Below are positions 1 to 7,238 of a DNA stretch of 35,243 nucleotides, piece after piece. Made by a program: the position numbers and the translations under genes. The notes beneath the pieces are model-generated. The model ran no database searches. It was not told the origin of the DNA and saw nothing but the letters and a program-made list of their open reading frames with translations. The first letter of the stretch is position 1. Each line of letters opens with the position of its first letter. Source of the stretch: a virus; IMG/VR virus record IMGVR_UViG_3300027963_000016, positions 1 to 35,243 of that record; one strand, 5' to 3'.

Positions 1-127
1 ATCGTTTTTAATGCGAGCAACCATATGCACGCAGCGGTCACCAGCTACGACTCGACGACGGGTGTGCTGGTGGTCGACGTAAATAGTCACACGGGCAGCG
101 GCACCTACGCAGTCTGGTCAGTAAACG
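1..127. repeat. Terminal direct repeat, left copy (circular overlap)
   Basis: These 127 bases are identical to 35117-35243 at the other end of the window. A length of exactly 127, a common maximum assembly k-mer, and a single open reading frame that continues without a break across the join, argue that this is the overlap of a circular assembly and not a second physical repeat. The genome unit would be 35,116 bp. Confidence 0.95.
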
Positions 128-1149
128 TCGGCGGCATTGGTGCAGGCGCGATCCCGAGCGGCGGCACAACGGGGCAGGTGTTGGCGAAACTCTCTAACAC
201 CAACTATGACGACGCCTGGGTGACTCCCACGGTTGCGGTTGGTGGCGTCACGGGCCTCGGCACGGGTGTGGCGACCGCACTTGCGACCAACCTCGGCACG
301 ACAGGCTCACCAGCCCTTCGGCTCATCCAGTCCGACACGACGCCCGCGAGTCCGAACGCAATGGACGAGTGGTATGACTCAGCTACCGGGGCACGGTATG
401 TTCGCTACGGCAGTCAGTGGGTGGAAGTGTCCGGCAGCACCATCGGCAACGCACTTGCCACTACGACCACGGCAGGCACGGTGCCTGGCATCGGCACAGC
501 CGACACAGCAACAACAAACGCCCTTACCGTTGCCGATTATCTTTTAGTTCCCCCAGCGATTATGGCTTGGGAGCGCATAACGGCTGCAGTTACTGGCAGT
601 GGAACAAGTGAAGGTAATTCTGGCATTTATTACGGTGTGGGAACGGGTGTCACGGCTTCTTCAACTTCGCGGGTTGATTCAAACACAAGCGCAGGAGACC
701 CGTGGTATTTTGGATACTATAACACTGGAGCCTTTGGCGCGACCGACCGCTACATAATCAACGGGATATTCTTACGAATCTCCAGCACCTCTACGGGAGT
801 CTGGCGGTTTGGTATCGGCAAAACTTACACTGGTGCGGTCGGACAATGGACCGAGGCCGGATTCGGATTTGTATGCAAAAACGTCCGACTGTGGAGCTTC
901 ACGCACAACGGAACTACCTATACTGAAAACGACACAGGGGTGGATATTCCGAGCGGAGAAATACCAATGCAGTTTTGCATACTACGCACCTCAACTGCGC
1001 ATTTGTTTTACCTTAATCGAACCTTGGTTGCAACCCACACTGCAACAGGGTATGCCAACGGCAGGTTCATCCGTATTGAGGCTGAAAACGGAGCAGACTC
1101 AGCGGCGCAGCGGATGCGTATTTCACCTGTAACCCTAAGATTCCTATGA
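1..1149 (+). CDS. Tail fibre-like protein, C-terminal part (wraps from 34142)
   Basis: This is the last 382 residues of a protein that begins at 34142 and crosses the circular join, about 707 residues in all. The reading frame is open from base 1, so the ATG at 25 is internal. It carries motifs common in phage fibres: a TSYDSTTGVLVV beta segment, a PSGGTTGQVLAK segment, and a TGLGTGVATALATNLG segment that is echoed in the next fibre-like gene. The last 200 residues, from about base 540, have no clear repeats, many aromatics and beta-prone stretches, and lower GC than the rest; this is probably the receptor- or sugar-binding tip. Fibre function is inferred from motifs and from position after portal and before lysis genes. 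It shares ATGA with the gene at 1146. Confidence 0.8.
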   Translation: MVFNASNHMHAAVTSYDSTTGVLVVDVNSHTGSGTYAVWSVNVGGIGAGAIPSGGTTGQVLAKLSNTNYDDAWVTPTVAVGGVTGLGTGVATALATNLGTTGSPALRLIQSDTTPASPNAMDEWYDSATGARYVRYGSQWVEVSGSTIGNALATTTTAGTVPGIGTADTATTNALTVADYLLVPPAIMAWERITAAVTGSGTSEGNSGIYYGVGTGVTASSTSRVDSNTSAGDPWYFGYYNTGAFGATDRYIINGIFLRISSTSTGVWRFGIGKTYTGAVGQWTEAGFGFVCKNVRLWSFTHNGTTYTENDTGVDIPSGEIPMQFCILRTSTAHLFYLNRTLVATHTATGYANGRFIRIEAENGADSAAQRMRISPVTLRFL

Positions 1150-1529
1150 TAACCGCCCTCGACATTGCTGATGCCCTGAACCTTACTGGAGTTACCTTCA
1201 CCGTTGAGGGAGGACGCGCTAGCATCACTGCCAACGAGACGGTTACCGAGGCTATGCAATCTCGCGTGCGGGCTTGGTATGCTGCGGGTGAAGTTTCCAG
1301 CCTTATAAGCCTAGACGCTGACCTAGTGCTGTCCCGTCTCACCCTTGCCGAGCGCGAGGATTTATTCACCGCTCGTCGCACGGTCTGGCAGGTAGATTAT
1401 TTCCTGACCCGCGCAGCGACCACCGGGATCATCTCGACCGCCGACGCCGACCTTCTCGCAGCGCAGGAAATGTTTGCCGAGCTGGGCATCATCGCTGCTG
1501 AACGCTGGACCGACCTCCTCGCCCCCTAA
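1146..1529 (+). CDS. Hypothetical protein downstream of fibre
   Basis: A 127-residue protein I do not recognise. Its start codon overlaps the stop of the fibre gene (ATGA at 1146-1149), so the two are probably translationally coupled. The sequence is mostly helical by eye, with an acidic middle (residues 50-75, including LTLAEREDLF) and no signal peptide or membrane segment. Sitting between two fibre-like genes, it may be a fibre assembly factor or a small virion protein, but this rests on position alone. Confidence 0.7.
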   Translation: MITALDIADALNLTGVTFTVEGGRASITANETVTEAMQSRVRAWYAAGEVSSLISLDADLVLSRLTLAEREDLFTARRTVWQVDYFLTRAATTGIISTADADLLAAQEMFAELGIIAAERWTDLLAP

Positions 1530-1532
1530 CCT

Positions 1533-2423
1533 ATGGCTATCACATTCCCAGCATCTCCCACAAACGGACAGCAGTTTACTGTCGGCGCACGCACTTGGAC
1601 GTATTCTACCGCGAAGGCGGCGTGGCTCGGTGGCACTAGCTCCTTAGAGGTGGGCAACATCACGGGCATCGGCACGGGTGTGGCGGCTGCGCTGGCAAAC
1701 GCTGCCAACGCGACTGGCGGCATTGTGCTGGCGGGTGGAACAAGTTCACTCAATATCAACGGCACGGTTGGCGCAACTACTGCTTCTACTGGTGCGTTTA
1801 CTACCATCACTTCGTCTTCCGCTACGGATGCGACGACGAACAACACAACTGGAGCGGTGGTGCTATCAGGAGGTCTTGCGGTGGCGAAATCTGTTACGAT
1901 TGGCCCTTCAACTGGGGTGCAGCTTCGGTTTATGGGGGGTGGCGGAAATGGACAATTTGAGAGTTGGACTGCACAGACGGGGACAGGATTAGCGTTAAAA
2001 GTATATCACGGGCTTCAAGTCCTTCGTAGCACTAATCAAAACTCCACTCTGCTTGATGTTTTTGACAACACGACAAGTAACGCAACCACCCCGTATTTGC
2101 GGGTGCGTAATAGCAACGGAGACTTTTTTCAAGTGGGTGCGCTTGGTGACATTTCGATGACCAAAACGATTACCGCAACAGGAACTACGGGTGCGGTTAC
2201 TATTAATAAATCAAGCGGTGCAGTCAATTTTGCTGCTGCTGCAAGTTCACTAGTCGTAACCAATTCGTTTTGCACCGTAAACAGCGTTATTCAGCTAACA
2301 GTTGGCACTAATGATACTACCATGCGTAGCGCAATTGCCGTTGCTGCTGCGGGTTCGTTTACGATTTACCCAACGAGTGCACCTACCGCTGAGACTCGTG
2401 TTTATTTCACCATAACAAACTAA
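1533..2423 (+). CDS. Second tail fibre-like structural protein
   Basis: A 296-residue protein rich in Thr, Ser, Ala and Gly with no membrane segment. Its N-terminus has a segment widely seen in phage fibres (residues about 6-30: ASPTNGQQFTVGARTWTY). It then repeats the TGIGTGVAAALANAAN motif also found in the wrap-around fibre at about 247-300, suggesting a shared docking or trimerisation element. The middle has low-complexity ATTAST... beta-prone segments. The second half (after about base 1930) has visibly lower GC, consistent with domain exchange. There is no purine-rich ribosome site before the ATG (CCTAACCT-ATG). A role as accessory fibre or adhesin is inferred. Confidence 0.75.
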   Translation: MAITFPASPTNGQQFTVGARTWTYSTAKAAWLGGTSSLEVGNITGIGTGVAAALANAANATGGIVLAGGTSSLNINGTVGATTASTGAFTTITSSSATDATTNNTTGAVVLSGGLAVAKSVTIGPSTGVQLRFMGGGGNGQFESWTAQTGTGLALKVYHGLQVLRSTNQNSTLLDVFDNTTSNATTPYLRVRNSNGDFFQVGALGDISMTKTITATGTTGAVTINKSSGAVNFAAAASSLVVTNSFCTVNSVIQLTVGTNDTTMRSAIAVAAAGSFTIYPTSAPTAETRVYFTITN

Positions 2424-2424
2424 T

Positions 2425-2616
2425 ATGCAACTCGAAGAACTCCTTGCCTCCCTCGGTATTATGCAGCACATGATTCCGCTGTCCAATTACCGCGATGACC
2501 TCATCCGCGAAAACGCTGCTGCACTACAAGCCCTCGGCATTGCTAAAGATGCCGAGAAACAAGCTGCCCTCGATGCTCTTCGCTTAGAGCTAACGCCAAC
2601 GGACGTAATCGAATGA
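2425..2616 (+). CDS. Small hypothetical protein
   Basis: A 63-residue, mostly helical, acidic protein (EELLASLG, DLIRENAAALQALGIAKDAEKQAALDALRLEL). It starts one base after the stop of the preceding fibre-like gene, and its stop overlaps the start of the next gene (ATGA). No known domain is recognised. Its position at the head of the putative lysis cassette is the only clue to function. Confidence 0.65.
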   Translation: MQLEELLASLGIMQHMIPLSNYRDDLIRENAAALQALGIAKDAEKQAALDALRLELTPTDVIE

Positions 2617-2720
2617 GCCGCGACGAACGAGACGCCATTCAGTTCCTGCTCTCCGTCGTTGCAATCGGCGTCGGGGTGATGGTCGGAATCTGCACGCTGT
2701 TTTTCCACCTACTTACATGA
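2613..2720 (+). CDS. Tiny single-pass membrane protein, possible holin/lysis factor
   Basis: A 35-residue reading frame with ATGA overlaps at both ends (start in the stop at 2613-2616, stop in the next start at 2717-2720), which strongly supports it being real. A short charged head (MSRDERDA) is followed by one long hydrophobic helix (about residues 9-33, including LLSVVAIGVGVMVG). The topology fits a small lysis or membrane-perturbing protein. It lies directly before a lipoprotein and another small membrane protein. The lysis role is inferred from topology and neighbours only. Confidence 0.65.
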   Translation: MSRDERDAIQFLLSVVAIGVGVMVGICTLFFHLLT

Positions 2721-3316
2721 ACCCCACCGTCGCTCTCCTCGCCCTGCTCGCGCTGACCGGATGCTCAACCTCACGCGCCCCCGTCCTGCGGCCTGCGGTG
2801 GTCTCTGCGCCCGTTGTGGCAAGCCAAGAGGGCAAGGACCGCACCATCATCGCCGAAGCCGATAAAATCGACGCTATCGTTCCCGCAGCCAAACCCCACA
2901 CCGATGCTCAACGCGCCGCAGTTGCGGCTGCCCCAGCGGCGGATGTATCCCGGCTGGTGAAGGCACTTGAGGCCGAGGCGGCGCAGCTCCTCAAGGAGAT
3001 TGCGATCCTTACCAAAGAGCGCGACGAGGCCCGCAACCAGACCGACCGCACCATCATCATCGGTGGCTACGCACTCGTGGCGTTGCTTGTCACTGGCGGA
3101 GTCGCTACGTTTTTCCTAATGGCCCAGCTGGCTTTCCTTGGGCCGCGCATCGGCTACGCGCTCATCGGTGCCGGCGGCTCGGTCTTCGTGATGCTCCAGG
3201 CCTACCAGTGGACCAAGGCCCACCCGTGGGTGACTGGTGCCACGCTGCTCTTTCTCGTCGCTGCCGGTGCGTTTGCCGCAGCCAACCAGGTCCACGCCAA
3301 AGAGTCCGCCACATGA
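2717..3316 (+). CDS. Lipoprotein with coiled coil and C-terminal membrane segments (spanin-like?)
   Basis: A 199-residue protein. A lipoprotein signal is seen at the N-terminus: hydrophobic residues 4-13, then the lipobox LTGC with the acylated cysteine at residue 16; Ser follows at +2, which fits outer-membrane sorting. A Pro/Ala-rich linker leads to a charged coiled coil (about residues 77-108, SRLVKALEAEAAQLLKEIA). Then come three hydrophobic helices (about 113-138, 144-163, 170-190). A lipid anchor at one end and membrane helices at the other is the design of single-protein (T1-type) spanins, although those have one helix, not three. With the membrane proteins on either side it forms the best lysis-cassette candidate. 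Function is inferred. Confidence 0.7.
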   Translation: MNPTVALLALLALTGCSTSRAPVLRPAVVSAPVVASQEGKDRTIIAEADKIDAIVPAAKPHTDAQRAAVAAAPAADVSRLVKALEAEAAQLLKEIAILTKERDEARNQTDRTIIIGGYALVALLVTGGVATFFLMAQLAFLGPRIGYALIGAGGSVFVMLQAYQWTKAHPWVTGATLLFLVAAGAFAAANQVHAKESAT

Positions 3317-3567
3317 CCACCATCAAAACCATCCTTGCAGACCTTCTGGCAGACCGCGCAGTGCAGCTCGGCACCGGCACCAGCTCGCTGAGCCTATTCG
3401 GTGCGTCGCAGCTCACTGCGCCTCCGGTGTGGGTCGGGCAGGCGACGACCTACATCGGCCTCTATGCCGCGGTGGTCGGTGGGCTCTCGGCGACCGCCAC
3501 ATTGGTTTACGTTATTCTCAAGATCCGCCGCATCGTAAAGAGCCCAATAGTGGTGGAGAACGATTAA
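3313..3567 (+). CDS. Small membrane protein, holin-like
   Basis: An 84-residue protein; I chose the ATG at 3313 because it overlaps the previous stop as ATGA, while longer upstream starts would run through the lipoprotein gene. A polar N-terminus (MTTIKTILADLLADRAVQLG) is followed by a hydrophobic segment at about residues 42-69 (including YIGLYAAVVGGLSATATLVY) and then a basic stretch KIRRIVK. A single helix with a basic cytoplasmic-type tail is typical of small holins or holin partners. No homologous family is recognised by eye. Confidence 0.65.
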   Translation: MTTIKTILADLLADRAVQLGTGTSSLSLFGASQLTAPPVWVGQATTYIGLYAAVVGGLSATATLVYVILKIRRIVKSPIVVEND

Positions 3568-3573
3568 AAACCC

Positions 3574-4317
3574 ATGAAATCCAAACCGCGCCGGTTCGTC
3601 GTTGCCTCAGATAACCACGGCGACATGGCCGACGCCACGGCGACCGAGGCGCTGTTTGCATTTATTGAGGACTACAAGCCCGAGATCCGCATCCACGCCG
3701 GCGACAACTGGGATTTTCGCAACTTGCGAAAGGGCGCATCCGACGATGAGAAAGCCGCTAGCTTGGAGGATGATTGGGACTGGGGTGCGCGGTTCCTTGA
3801 GCGGTTCTTTAAGGGCGGCACAACCAAGGTGTTTTTAAGAGGCAACCACGACGAGCGGTTATGGGATTTTAGGGAATCCGCAACCGGCCTGCTCCGCGAC
3901 TACGCCGCCGATGGGATCAAGCGGGTCGAGGGCATGATGAAACGCCTAGGCGCAACCATGCTGCCCTACGATGCGGAGCTCGGCATCTACGAGCTCGGCA
4001 AGCTGACCGTGATCCACGGCTACCATTGCGGTGTCGGTGCGGCCCGCGCTCACGCCAACATTTACGGCAACACGATATTTGGACACGTGCATACCATTGA
4101 GTCCGCGCCGGTCGCTAGCCGCGAACCAGCCGAGGCCCGCTCCATCGGGTGCCTCTGCCGCCGCGACATGGGTTACATCAACCGCAAGACCGCCAAGCTC
4201 CGCTGGGCGCAGGGCTGGGCTTACGGTGTGCTGTTCGACGACGGCACCTACCAGCTTTTCCAGACCCGCAACATTAAAGGACGATTCTATGCCGCTACCG
4301 AAATCAAAAGCTACTAA
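3574..4317 (+). CDS. Calcineurin-like metallophosphoesterase
   Basis: A 247-residue protein with the full set of metallophosphoesterase metal-binding motifs in order: DNH (residues 13-15), GDNWD (43-47), GNHDE (90-94), IHG with His148, and GHVH (170-173). The fold binds two metal ions and hydrolyses phosphomono- or diesters. The substrate cannot be read from the sequence; phage members are often annotated as possible DNA or nucleotide phosphoesterases. It lies between the lysis genes and the early control region and has no signal peptide, so it is probably cytoplasmic. Its end overlaps the start of the gene at 4289 by 29 bases. Confidence 0.9.
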   Translation: MKSKPRRFVVASDNHGDMADATATEALFAFIEDYKPEIRIHAGDNWDFRNLRKGASDDEKAASLEDDWDWGARFLERFFKGGTTKVFLRGNHDERLWDFRESATGLLRDYAADGIKRVEGMMKRLGATMLPYDAELGIYELGKLTVIHGYHCGVGAARAHANIYGNTIFGHVHTIESAPVASREPAEARSIGCLCRRDMGYINRKTAKLRWAQGWAYGVLFDDGTYQLFQTRNIKGRFYAATEIKSY

Positions 4318-4567
4318 GACCAACAGTTGGGCTGCAATGTTTGCGGCTGAACTTAAAGGCCGAGAGACCTTGTTCCCTGCGGACTCCAAATCTAAAGAAC
4401 AGATCATGGCGATGCGAAAGGAAATGGGGATATGCTGTTCCCCAAGTCAGGTGCACAAATTCCTTAAAAAAGAAATGGAAGCGGGCCGACTTAAAATGCT
4501 TACGGGGCGAGTGCTCGACAAAGACGGAAAACTGCAACACGCCGCCCGCTACGTCATCGTCTCCTGA
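4289..4567 (+). CDS. Small winged-helix-like protein
   Basis: A 92-residue protein. The start at 4289 is preceded by an AAAGGA ribosome site at 4276-4281 with good spacing; a longer in-frame start would lie entirely inside the phosphoesterase gene. After a basic N-terminus, the segment SPSQVHKFLKKEMEAGRLKM and the following GRV...ARYVIV read like the recognition helix and wing of a small winged-helix DNA-binding protein. It might regulate early genes, whose control region begins about 200 bases downstream. No close family recognised. Confidence 0.7.
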   Translation: MPLPKSKATKTNSWAAMFAAELKGRETLFPADSKSKEQIMAMRKEMGICCSPSQVHKFLKKEMEAGRLKMLTGRVLDKDGKLQHAARYVIVS

Positions 4568-4776
4568 TGCGCATCAAGATCACAGTCGAGACCCGTAGCG
4601 GCGAGACTGGATCGGAGCGAAATTACGTTTACGCCTGCGAGATGCCCGACAAAACTAGCTTTGAGACCATTGAGGCCCACGTCTCCAACGTCGCTCGGCT
4701 GCTCGACCGCCAGGCGAGCGAGGCGCTGGATGAGGACGACGACGACGACAAAGAGAATTGGAAGGCTACGCCGTAG
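4567..4776 (+). CDS. Small acidic hypothetical protein
   Basis: A 69-residue protein whose ATG shares a base with the preceding stop (TGATG at 4565-4569). It begins with a short beta-like stretch (MRIKITVETRSG) and ends in an Asp/Glu run (DEDDDDDKEN). Strongly acidic tails like this are seen in small phage proteins that mimic nucleic acid or regulate DNA-binding partners, but there is no specific evidence here. It is the last gene before the control region. Confidence 0.6.
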   Translation: MRIKITVETRSGETGSERNYVYACEMPDKTSFETIEAHVSNVARLLDRQASEALDEDDDDDKENWKATP

Positions 4777-4915
4777 CAGGCGGATTTTATCGCACAAATA
4801 AAAGATGCGATAAGCAAGCAACTCAACGCGACTTGCAAAAGATGTCGCACAAATAGATGCAGATTCTTTTCTTTTTGTGTTGCAAAACGAAAACAGCAAT
4901 GAAATAGTCTGTGGC
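4777..4915 (+). promoter_or_regulatory. Early control region with dyads, direct repeats and a promoter-like sequence
   Basis: A 139-bp AT-richer non-coding stretch. A perfect dyad TTATCGCA/TGCGATAA (4787-4794 and 4806-4813) is followed by a weaker GCGAC/GTCGC dyad (4828-4832 and 4844-4848). The 11-mer TCGCACAAATA occurs at 4790-4800 and again at 4845-4855. A promoter-like pair TTGCAA (4880-4885) and AATAGT (4903-4908) with 17 bp spacing points to a start site near 4915, right at the next ATG. Together this looks like an operator-promoter for the long early operon. Inferred; no regulator is identified. Confidence 0.55.
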
Positions 4916-5050
4916 ATGATCTCAACCAAACCAATTAAGCAGAAAGTAAAAATCTTAGGCCAAGTCGTCACGGTTGGAACTAAAAAACACGCCGCGCTTC
5001 TTGTGCAGATTAAGCACTTCAATGACCTTGCCAAATACGAAAACAGCTAA
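4916..5050 (+). CDS. Small basic hypothetical protein, first gene of early operon
   Basis: A 44-residue reading frame (begins MISTKPIKQKVKILG, ends AKYENS), lysine-rich in its first half. Its stop shares a base with the next start (TAATG at 5048-5052). If the promoter-like sequence upstream is used, transcription would begin at or next to this ATG, giving a leaderless message. No purine-rich ribosome site is visible, which agrees with that. Function unknown. Confidence 0.55.
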   Translation: MISTKPIKQKVKILGQVVTVGTKKHAALLVQIKHFNDLAKYENS

Positions 5051-5229
5051 TGCGTGCCAAAACCAAACAAGGCAACCGCAACGCCGCCAAACCAGCCGCA
5101 AAAAGACGCGTGCCAATTAGTGCGCGAGTTTTGCCCGAAACCGCAGCGGCCCTACGCGCCGACAAACGCGGCGTAGGCCGGGCGATTGATGCAAATACAA
5201 GTTCACTTTTTCAACAACCCAACACATGA
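5050..5229 (+). CDS. Small basic protein, possible ribbon-helix-helix-like DNA-binding protein
   Basis: A 59-residue protein with a very basic N-terminus (first 20 residues hold eight Lys/Arg). The following segment VPISARVLPETAAALRADKR resembles the strand-helix start of ribbon-helix-helix proteins (strand with alternating residues, then PETAxAL), and GVGRAID may be the second helix. ATGA overlap with the next gene at 5226. If the fold is right, it could bind the dyads in the upstream control region. This is a weak, short-motif assignment. Confidence 0.55.
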   Translation: MRAKTKQGNRNAAKPAAKRRVPISARVLPETAAALRADKRGVGRAIDANTSSLFQQPNT

Positions 5230-5399
5230 ACATCCTAACACTAGTCCTCCTTGCCCTCTGCGTCTCCATCATCGGCGTGATCGCCCTCGGTGGCGATTGG
5301 GCATCAAAGAACTTGGAGCAAGCCAACAAGGCAAAGTTGAACAAGCCGAACAAGCCGAGCGTCAAAGCCAAGCGGGCGATTAAAGGAGGAGTGAAGTGA
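5226..5399 (+). CDS. Small single-pass membrane protein with basic tail
   Basis: A 57-residue protein: hydrophobic helix at residues 3-22 (ILTLVLLALCVSIIGVIALG), then a Lys/Asn/Pro-rich tail with about 13 basic residues (KAKLNKPNKPSVKAKRAIK). Topology suggests an inner-membrane anchor with a basic cytoplasmic tail. Overlapping starts and stops on both sides (ATGA at 5226 and GTGA at 5396) support it. The final codons contain the strong ribosome site AAAGGAGG for the next gene. Function unknown; membrane tethering of replication factors or superinfection exclusion are possibilities without evidence. Confidence 0.6.
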   Translation: MNILTLVLLALCVSIIGVIALGGDWASKNLEQANKAKLNKPNKPSVKAKRAIKGGVK

Positions 5400-5638
5400 A
5401 GACCAAAGATTTTTGCAGCGGCACCTACCTCGCCAACCGCGCCGCCGATGGCCTGCCCTACCCTGAGCAGGCACCGCTGCGCTGGGAGTCAGACGCAAAC
5501 GGCGAGCCGTTTCGCGCCCTGCCAGAAGAACAGCCGGAGCCAATGAACGCCTGGGCGACCCTCGCCCCACTCACTTTTCACGAGGCCATCCTGCGCATCG
5601 TGAGATCCCAACACCACATAAACACGGAGAACCTATGA
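5396..5638 (+). CDS. Hypothetical protein
   Basis: An 80-residue protein starting with GTG, chosen because the strongest Shine-Dalgarno in the window, AAAGGAGG at 5382-5389, sits 6 bases upstream and the start overlaps the previous stop. The sequence is proline- and glutamate-rich in the middle (ALPEEQPEPMNAW) and ends in a helix (FHEAILRIVRSQ). No domain recognised. It overlaps the next start by ATGA at 5635. Confidence 0.65.
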   Translation: MKTKDFCSGTYLANRAADGLPYPEQAPLRWESDANGEPFRALPEEQPEPMNAWATLAPLTFHEAILRIVRSQHHINTENL

Positions 5639-6006
5639 ACACAGACAGATCCACAGTCAGCATAAACGGAGGCCCAGCAATTGACGCAGGGCGCTTCAGC
5701 GAGATCGCAAGCGCGCTGTCCCGCCCTCGCCACATCCTTGAAACCATCCTGGCACTCACCCACGAGGCCATTGCAAATCAGATTGAAGAGGTTGAATCCG
5801 CCGCAGCAGAAGCCGCTGGCGACACCGACGACGAAAAGCCCGTCGTGGCAAAACTCTCCTTGGCCATCTCGTGGCCGGCGGGCGAGCCGATCCCAGAGGT
5901 CACGGTCAAATCATCCTACTCGGTGAAACGCACAAACGAGGCCACGGCTCTTGCCGATGGTGATCAAGGCAAGCTGCCATTTGGCGCAGGGGAGGGCGAG
6001 AAATGA
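5635..6006 (+). CDS. Hypothetical early protein upstream of Sak4-like ATPase
   Basis: A 123-residue protein. Residues 30-60 form an amphipathic, partly coiled helix (ETILALTHEAIANQIEEVES), followed by a beta-like segment AKLSLAISWPAGEPIPEVTV. The acidic linker AGDTDDEKP separates the two. No catalytic motif is visible. It overlaps the ATPase start by ATGA at 6003 and so is probably co-translated with the recombination genes. Confidence 0.65.
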   Translation: MNTDRSTVSINGGPAIDAGRFSEIASALSRPRHILETILALTHEAIANQIEEVESAAAEAAGDTDDEKPVVAKLSLAISWPAGEPIPEVTVKSSYSVKRTNEATALADGDQGKLPFGAGEGEK

Positions 6007-7238
6007 ACCTCAACATCACCAAAGGTCCGCGCAAGTCCGCGGTGCGAGCCGTAATTTACGGCGTCGAAGGAGTGGGTAAATCATCGCTTGCGGCGCTTCT
6101 TCCTGAGCCGCTGTTTTTAGACTTGGAGGAAGGCACCCACCAGCTTGACGTTGCCCGCTCAAGCGTGGACACGTTTGCCGGGCTGCAATCGGCGCTTGCT
6201 CAGCTCGCCGTCAATACGGACGGCTACAAGACCGTGGTCATCGACAGCGCCGACTGGTGCGAGCGACTTGCCGCCGAGGCCTTGCTCAAGAAGCAGGGAA
6301 AGAAATCCATTGAGGACTTCGGGTTCGGCAAGGGATTTGTGATGCTTGCCGAGGACATGGCCCGCACGCTCGCTGCGTGCGATACGCTCGTCCATCGCGG
6401 CGTGCATGTCGTCTGGATCGCTCACGCCAAAACCGTTCGTGTCTCCCCGCCTGATATGGTGGATGGGTTCGACCGCTATGAGATGAAGCTGGCGAAGCAA
6501 ATCGGGCCGCTCTTCAAGGAGTGGGCGGATTTGCTGCTCTTCGCCAACTACGAGACCTCGACCATTAAGGGCAACGACGGGCGGGTAAAGGGCGACGGTG
6601 GAAAACGCCGCGTGCTCATCTCTGAGCGCGCCGCCGCTTGGGATGCCAAGAACCGATATGGTCTCCCAGAGATCATGCCGATGATTCAGAACGAGCTGCC
6701 GCCTGAGCTCGCCGCGATCTTCGCCGGTAAGATGACGCCCCGAGCAGCCGCTCCGGTGGCTGCTACTGAGCCCGCTCCGGTCTCGGGTTTCTGGCGGGCG
6801 GCGGACATGCCGGTGGCGTTGGCTACGCCTCAGCAGATCGCCACGCTCACCACCTACGGAAAGAACTCCGTCGGCGCAAAACTTATCGACGCTGCGCTGG
6901 CGCACTACGGACAAATCAGCCCGTCCGACCTCACCACCGATCAGGCCGCAAAGGTGATCACTCGTTGCCAGGAGGAAATGAACAAGCCTGCCGCACCAGC
7001 AGCGAAGCCCACCGGCCCGCTTGCAACCGCTGCCGCTCCGTTCGTCTGGTCCGCAGGTTTCGCGGACTGGATGGCCTCGAACGAGGACGCGGTTAATACG
7101 TTCCTTATCGGTAAGTTTTGGCTCAACGCCGGCCAGACTTGGCGTGACCTCAGCGCCGAGCGCGCGGAGTCTCTTATCCAGCGCGAGGCGGCGTTTGCGG
7201 CGTCGGCCAAGATCCCAGCGCGTGGAGGTGTAGCGTGA
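6003..7238 (+). CDS. Sak4-like RecA-fold ATPase (single-strand annealing recombination)
   Basis: A 411-residue protein. The N-terminal half is a P-loop ATPase of the phage AAA_24/Sak4 kind: Walker A GVEGVGKSS at residues 20-28 and Walker B TVVIDSADW at 77-85, with the typical spacing for this family. Sak4 proteins are shortened RecA-like ATPases that promote strand annealing, usually with an SSB; an SSB-like gene is present at 9245. The C-terminal half (after residue about 245) contains Ala/Pro-rich linkers and two helical pieces, the first near TLTTYGKNSVGAKLIDAAL; this may bind partner proteins. GTGA overlap with the next gene. Confidence 0.8.
   Translation: MNLNITKGPRKSAVRAVIYGVEGVGKSSLAALLPEPLFLDLEEGTHQLDVARSSVDTFAGLQSALAQLAVNTDGYKTVVIDSADWCERLAAEALLKKQGKKSIEDFGFGKGFVMLAEDMARTLAACDTLVHRGVHVVWIAHAKTVRVSPPDMVDGFDRYEMKLAKQIGPLFKEWADLLLFANYETSTIKGNDGRVKGDGGKRRVLISERAAAWDAKNRYGLPEIMPMIQNELPPELAAIFAGKMTPRAAAPVAATEPAPVSGFWRAADMPVALATPQQIATLTTYGKNSVGAKLIDAALAHYGQISPSDLTTDQAAKVITRCQEEMNKPAAPAAKPTGPLATAAAPFVWSAGFADWMASNEDAVNTFLIGKFWLNAGQTWRDLSAERAESLIQREAAFAASAKIPARGGVA

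Noticed and set aside
1-127. Physical direct terminal repeats of a linear phage genome
   Set aside because: The length equals a common assembler k-mer and the frame continues over the join; circular overlap is simpler.
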